64,000 bases of DNA, from positions 5,022,001 through 5,086,000 of the forward strand of contig CAVNZM010000016.1 of NCBI GenBank assembly GCA_963693365.1. Reading direction: 5' to 3'. Below the pieces are notes generated by a model, which was not told where the DNA came from, searched no databases, and saw only the letters and a program-made list of their open reading frames with translations. Numbering within the stretch: the first letter of the stretch is position 1; each line of letters starts with the position of its first letter. Shown one piece after another: positions 58,867-64,000 of the stretch. This DNA comes from Amoebidium appalachense. Taxonomy: Eukaryota > Ichthyosporea. The position numbers were made by a program, and so were the translations under genes.

Positions 58867-59013
58867 CCGTCATCTTGGTTAGATACCTTAGTGATCCCCA
58901 TAGTTAAGAAGGACTCTGAGGGCCCCATATCATCTTTTCGCCCCATCACACTAACCCAGGTTGTTCGTAGATTCTTTGAAGCTTGCTTACTTAGGTTATT
59001 TGCACATCTGTAA
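58867..59013 (+). pseudogene. Reverse transcriptase N-terminal fragment
   Basis: The frame reads LDTLVIPIVKKDSEGPISSF followed by RPITLTQVVRRFFEACLLRL and then a stop. The pattern IPI-KK---G---FRPI-L is the conserved first block of non-LTR reverse transcriptases. It is an isolated fragment, and the remainder of the RT does not follow. It could derive from the family at 16218 and 62765, whose known copies begin downstream of this block, but no overlap exists to prove it. Confidence 0.75.
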
Positions 59014-59147
59014 ACAGTTGGACTTGTTAGGATGAAGCAGAGTACAACTGAATCAAAATAAAGACAGAGAACGGGTAGAAAGGGACACGCGGCCAGGTTG
59101 CTTTTACTATGGGCCGACTCAGTCTGTCTCAGACTGAAGTGATCCCG

Positions 59148-59361
59148 GGGGTTTACGCTGTTTACTCGAGGCAAAGAGAGACCAGTCTCAGGTATGGGGG
59201 GTTTTTGTTCGGAATATCCCCTCAGCGGTATATCATGATCACGTACATAGATGTCGGGTGATGATGACTATATATCAGGGTTTACTTTCTCTACGAGACA
59301 CCATAAAGACTAAGAAAAATCAATTAGTTGGGGTTCCCCGTTTTTTTGTTTTTTTTTTTTT

Positions 59362-59400
<39 letters not shown>
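59148..59400 (+). repeat. Dispersed repeat, copy B
   Basis: GGGTTTACGCTGTTTACTCG through GTTGGGGTTCCCCG and a T run match copy A (17872-18127) in inverted orientation, with about 95 per cent identity outside the homopolymers. Copy B has an extra GATGAT trinucleotide-type expansion and a long G run after its T run. Confidence 0.85.
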
Positions 59401-59410
<10 letters not shown>

Positions 59411-59806
59411 CGGAATGCTCCGTCGGAGCAGGCCGACCAAAAATCGTAATCGTCGCGCATCAGTAAACTAGGGCATGCTTATTTGTGCCTATATTGCATC
59501 AAAATGTAGTTATAATGCATATTTAAAAACCCCTGTGGTTATTAGAGGCCTTCCTGGTGTTGGCAGTTGAAGCTTTGAAGGAATAAAAGGGAAATATGAA
59601 GTGCATTAATGCACAATATATATGGCATATTTTGTCTACGTATATACGTACGGTCACGTCCTCTTACACATATGTGCGGCAGTGCCAGTGTATATGAGGA
59701 TATATACTATGTGTGCATATGTATCTAGTTCCTGTGTGTGTCACTGTGTCCGTGGCCTTATTTTTTCCCAGTGCACGCATTTTCTTTTAATTGAAGCTCG
59801 AAGAAC

Positions 59807-60752
59807 ATGTACTTTGGTCGCAATACCACGTACGTAACGGAGGGGGGTGCCAACCTTATGACGTTTTGCAAGGCTACCATTTGCCAAAACAAAGTAGTGT
59901 ACAAAGAACACCCGATGCACATACCTCCCATGCAAACGATGTAGGATGTTTACTCGGTTGTCTCGGACCACATGTACAAATACGTGCAAGCACTCATTGA
60001 TAACTTGCAAAACCGATTCCCCTCGGACGAGTGCACTGAGGCTATGGACGTGTTTGTTCCATTGAAGTTCCCCAATACCAAAATCAATCTCGAAGCATAC
60101 GGAAACGACAAGATTAGAGTGCTCGCTGAGTTCTATGGGTCTGTTAAAACAGTGGGCAGAACGAATTATATACCCCCACTTGCCGCCGAAGATGTGATAG
60201 ATCAGTGGCCACGTGAAACAAATTATCTTTGAGCACCGGCATCTCCTTGAGGTTAAAGTAGAAAATGTACCGTACTGTTGGATATAGGTCTCTGAACGAG
60301 GCATGGGCCGATCCTGTAAGATAGAAACTTTGCAATCATATTGTGCTGCTGTACTTGAGTTGGTTAACATTGTGGGAATAATTGGCAATTAGTAATGCAA
60401 CAAGTGAACGTGGCTTCTCTGGTGTGAATATCATTAAGACTTCTCTCAAAGCACGTATGACAACACAGACAGTCACCTGTGAGTGCACAATCAGCTCATG
60501 ATAGCCATGAATGGGCCGGATATAGAGACAGATGTGAAGCACGTGAAAGCTGAGCTTAAGTTTCAGAAAGAAATGGCTAAGAAATTAGTTAAAGAGGGCA
60601 AACTGGAAGGGTTGACTGTAGAAGGGGCCAAGGAGCAGCTGGAAAAGGCCCAGGTGGCCGAGGCAGCAGCCCAAAAGAAGGCTCTGGCAGATTTCCTGGC
60701 TTTTGACTGGAGCAGGGTGCACAATGTGTATATTGCCAAACCTTTCAAATAA
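59807..60752 (+). pseudogene. hAT-family transposase C-terminal remnant
   Basis: The reading frame from 59807 is coding-like for about 140 codons but contains an in-frame TAG at 59942-59944. It then reads VYSVVSDHMYKYVQALIDNL and continues to a TGA at 60230-60232. Further on, NATSERGFSGVNIIKTSLKA (from about 60391) and, in another frame, NQLMIAMNGPDIE (from 60486) match the hAT dimerisation region, where SERGFS---IK and the LM-----GP-IE block are typical. The two halves are one base out of frame. The last 75 residues are a charged helical tail (KAELKFQKEMAKKL onward) ending at TAA 60750-60752. A polyadenylation signal AATAAA overlaps that stop. Terminal inverted repeats were not found. It looks like a decayed transposon or a once-domesticated copy. 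Confidence 0.65.
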
Positions 60753-61149
60753 ATTGGATCTCTGACAACACACCAGCACCTAGTAACCGTCAAGTAGTGT
60801 CCCTTGTTTTTAATTTAAAAAATCTGGGGGAGGGGGGGAGGGGAGGGAGGGGAGGGGGGGGGGGGGGGGGAGTGAGTTGAGGCAGCAACATGGGAAGCTC
60901 AGGCAGAAATCGAATGTTTGGGGGGGGGGAGGGGGGGGGGGGGGGGGAAAGAAAATCACGTTGGGTGGTTGTGTTTGTGTTTGTGTGTGTATGAGTATTT
61001 TTCTTTGCAATTGTGTGTGTGTGTGTGTGGTGGGTATGTATGCACGGTGTGTGTGTCTGTGTGTATGTGTACAGGTGTGGGTGTGCGTATCTGTGTCAGC
61101 GGTAATCGGTGTGTGTGTGTGTCTATGTTGTGTGCATGTGTGCACATGT

Positions 61150-61202
<53 letters not shown>

Positions 61203-61467
61203 CATGACATTGTGTGCATGTGTGTGTGTGGTTTGTGTCAACGGTTATGGTGTGTGTGTATGTATGTACAGTGTGTGTATGTATGTGTGTGTGTGTGCAG
61301 TGTGGTGTGTATGTATGCAGGGTGTGTGTGTCTGTGTATGTGTGTGTACATGCCAGTGTGGGTGTGTGTGTTTGTACCAACGGTTTCTTGTGTGTGTGTG
61401 TGTGTGTTTGCGTGTGTGTGTGTGTGTGCCACGGGGTGTGTGTGCGTGCGCCGTGTACATGGTGGTG

Positions 61468-61542
<75 letters not shown>

Positions 61543-62366
61543 TGTGTGTGTGGGTGGGTGGGTGCATAGCATGTGATTGTACAAGGTGGATGCATGTGCA
61601 CGTTTGTAATACAGTTATCATGATCTGAGATAGTATCATGCCTGTGCACGTGTACTAGCCTAGGTCACATGTGTGGTGTCACGGCTGTGTATGTATGTGC
61701 ATGTGTGTCGTTGAACGGAACACGGTGGTGCACAGTGTGTGTAATGCCTGCCATTTAAGACGCGTGCCACTGATCGTGATACACGTGGCACCTGCACCTG
61801 GTGGCCGTCGACTCTGAGCATCTAGATCCATTCCATGTTTAGGCCTTCCTGGGGGGAAGGGGGGGGGGGGGGGGGGGGGGGGATCCGCCTGAGAGGGGGG
61901 GGGGGGGGGGGGGGGAGGGATGAGGCCGGAGCGGCGGTGGGGGAGAAGGAGGGGCAGCACTGGTGGAGGGAACGGTGGGCAGCGGAGGAGGGGGGAATGG
62001 GGTTCGATTTCTGGGGGGGGGGAAGTTTTGAAGTGGAGGCCGGCCTATATATACATGCGCAGGCATATGCATTGTATGTTCATGTGGCCATGTATGGCTA
62101 TGATGCATATGTGGTGTCACGGCTGTGTGTGTGTGAATGTGTGTGTGTGTGTCTGCGTGTGTGTGTGTGTGCGTGCGCGCGACGCCGTGGGTGTGTGCAT
62201 AAATGTGTTTGGTGTGACAACATGTACATGTGCTAGGCTGGCGCTGTAGTCAGGGTCTGCCATTGAACATTCTACAGGGACAGGGAGACACGTACGTACG
62301 TGTGCAGCTTGTGTGGTTGGTGTATACCCCGTGTATTATGAGACATGAGAAGCTTCCCCCGGGGGG

Positions 62367-62403
<37 letters not shown>

Positions 62404-62764
62404 CTCTTGGGCGTTCCGATTCGGCCGGGACGATTTTCGGAACTGTGTTTTCAAATATCGGAAATTCCGATTTTTTTTTCGTAACTTCGAACCCTGATTA
62501 TGGTGCGGTCCGAGCCAGCCAGACCTTTGTCCTATTTATGCAAACCTCTTATTGGTTCACTTCGTTTATGTGGTATGCAGCGGAAGAACCATATATGGTT
62601 CACTTCTTAGGTCAGCGTGATTCCGATTGGTGCAGACATTATATTTACGTGACATTCATGACAAAGCACGAATCGTATGCTAGTAGGTCACATTCTTTAG
62701 TAAACATGTACAGTTCATGTGTACAGTTGTTTACAACATCACCCTAGGTTTCATTCTTCACATA
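60753..62764. other. Gene-poor region with TG arrays and G runs
   Basis: G runs (60826-60870, 60920-60947), about 600 bp of interrupted TG sequence (60965-61560, longest pure block about 61473-61538), G runs again (61859-61915 and 62370-62403), and an ordinary stretch at 62410-62764. No gene is visible. Confidence 0.5.
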
Positions 62765-63485
62765 CACCCACGCCAATCCGCTTTTCGTAAAAACAATTCA
62801 AGTTATGTTCAAATAACGGCACTGCACGATTCTATGCAAGTTGGTGCACGATATGTTGGTATTATTGATTGGAAAACTGCTTACGATTCTGTCTCCCCTG
62901 GTCTCCTATGGGAAAAGCTTGCTGCACGGCAGCACGGGGTGTACCACACTGCATTGGTGTTTTGTTAGAAGCACTCTTGTCTCAAAGCTATGGTAGAGCT
63001 GTGGTTAATGGGTACCTTTCCTATGGTTTTTTTCGTACTAGAGGTCTCTTGCAGGGTTCATTGCTTAGCCCCTTTTTGTTATATTTATATGATTTGGCTG
63101 TCAAGATTTATGCCGAAAATGATGACCCTATTTATAACTTTCCGCCTGCACTTCTCTATGCTGATGATCTGTCCCTCCTTGCCCGTACCCCTAGACGCCT
63201 GCAAAGATTGTTCGATAAAGTGTCAGAGTGCATGCAAGGCAAACCTTATGATCCTTAACATAGACAAATGTGGCGTTCTTGTTCCTGATATAGCTAACAA
63301 TTTACACACTTTTACATTATCATCTAAACCTGTACCTATAGTTCCAGAATACAAATATCTTGGTATTCCGGTTAATTCTGTTGGTGTTATGTTTTCCCAT
63401 ATGGTTGAAAAGAGGGTAGAGCTGGCTCGTAAGCGGTTAGCTTTCTTCTCGGCTAATATTTTTAAAGACACACATCTCCATCCTC
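62765..63485 (+). mobile_element. Second, broken copy of the non-LTR retrotransposon
   Basis: It starts further 5' than the copy at 16218 and adds the RT segment RQSAFRKNNSSYVQITALHD and VGIIDWKTAYDSVSPGLLWE. From 62880 it is about 95 per cent identical to 16219-16820. An 8-bp insertion near 62930, a loss of several bases near 63085 that removes the conserved FIDD segment, and a 1-bp insertion near 63230 break the frame. The copy stops at a C run at 63485, so the C-terminal region is absent. It is not functional. Confidence 0.9.
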
Positions 63486-64000
63486 CCCCCCCCCCCCCCC
63501 CCCCCCCCCCCCACCCGCCCCCTTCTCCTCTAGGTTTGCAGCTATTGTGCATTGTCTTTGTTTGGCTGTATAACGTTAACCTTCGGCATTGACACAGAAT
63601 CACATATTAATGATTAGGAACATAAGAGGCCCATCCACAGCTTAGGCTACCTGACATGTCAGTTAAGTATTTACGTGCCTGAGGCTCTTCTACACCTGTG
63701 TAAATTAATTATAATAAATGAGGTATCATGCCGCTACAAAATTCATGGTAACAACCAGAAATCGACATCAAAAATGAAACTAATGTGTGTGCACATTGGC
63801 TAAGTAGGCACGTGGCGTGATGCAAAACAACATGAATTTATGCGAACACGACCATTATTGATTATGTCCAATGAGCGCCTTTAAAAATTTTAAACCAAGA
63901 ATCCGTCAAGTTCCTACTCTTTCGCTTGTGGATTGTCAGTTACGGATGATACAGAGAACGAGAGTAGAGAAATAAAATAAGAAACCAAGCTCGGCCCCAG
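63486..64000. other. Right-end flank, nothing recognised
   Basis: A C run (63486-63512) is followed by ordinary AT-leaning sequence to the window edge. No exon, RNA or repeat could be supported. Confidence 0.5.

Overview
This window is nuclear DNA from a eukaryote. It holds three intron-rich genes that can be reassembled exon by exon with consistent splice phases: ATE1 (arginyl-tRNA--protein transferase, minus strand, 15 exons), TTI1 (TELO2-interacting protein 1, plus strand, 30 exons) and PPT1 (palmitoyl-protein thioesterase 1, plus strand, 10 exons). Their predicted proteins (about 565, 1294 and 306 residues) resemble the animal orthologues in order and length. The rest is introns and spacers full of poly-C/poly-G runs, (CA)n/(TG)n arrays, minisatellites and decayed transposons. 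Animal-like genes with dense short exons in a microsatellite-choked genome suggest a holozoan or another intron-rich protist. The species cannot be named from this sequence.

Layout. 1-3.8 kb: a GC-rich minisatellite, a perfect hairpin, an unassigned open frame and microsatellites. 3.8-15.4 kb: ATE1, with an intact tRNA-Thr(CGU) gene inside intron 10 on the same strand. 15.4-18.5 kb: the head-to-head interval between ATE1 and TTI1, invaded by a 5'-truncated non-LTR retrotransposon and a short dispersed repeat. 18.5-46.8 kb: TTI1. 48.4-56.0 kb: PPT1. 56-64 kb: gene-poor, with an RT fragment, a second copy of the dispersed repeat, a decayed hAT transposase remnant and a second, broken copy of the retrotransposon.

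The three genes do not form a pathway. ATE1 acts in the Arg/N-degron system, TTI1 in PIKK kinase maturation (TTT complex), and PPT1 in lysosomal depalmitoylation.

The most interesting structure lies in the introns. At four different 5' splice sites (ATE1 exon 11, TTI1 exons 12 and 20, PPT1 exon 2) the exon end plus its donor has been copied into the downstream intron, sometimes as a long tandem array. One 3' splice-site side (TTI1 exon 17) is also duplicated. C-rich tracts very often lie just downstream of donors in the sense orientation, and (CA)n arrays often run directly into acceptor AGs. Two TTI1 introns appear to be GC-AG. I found no defence, biosynthetic or CRISPR-like system.
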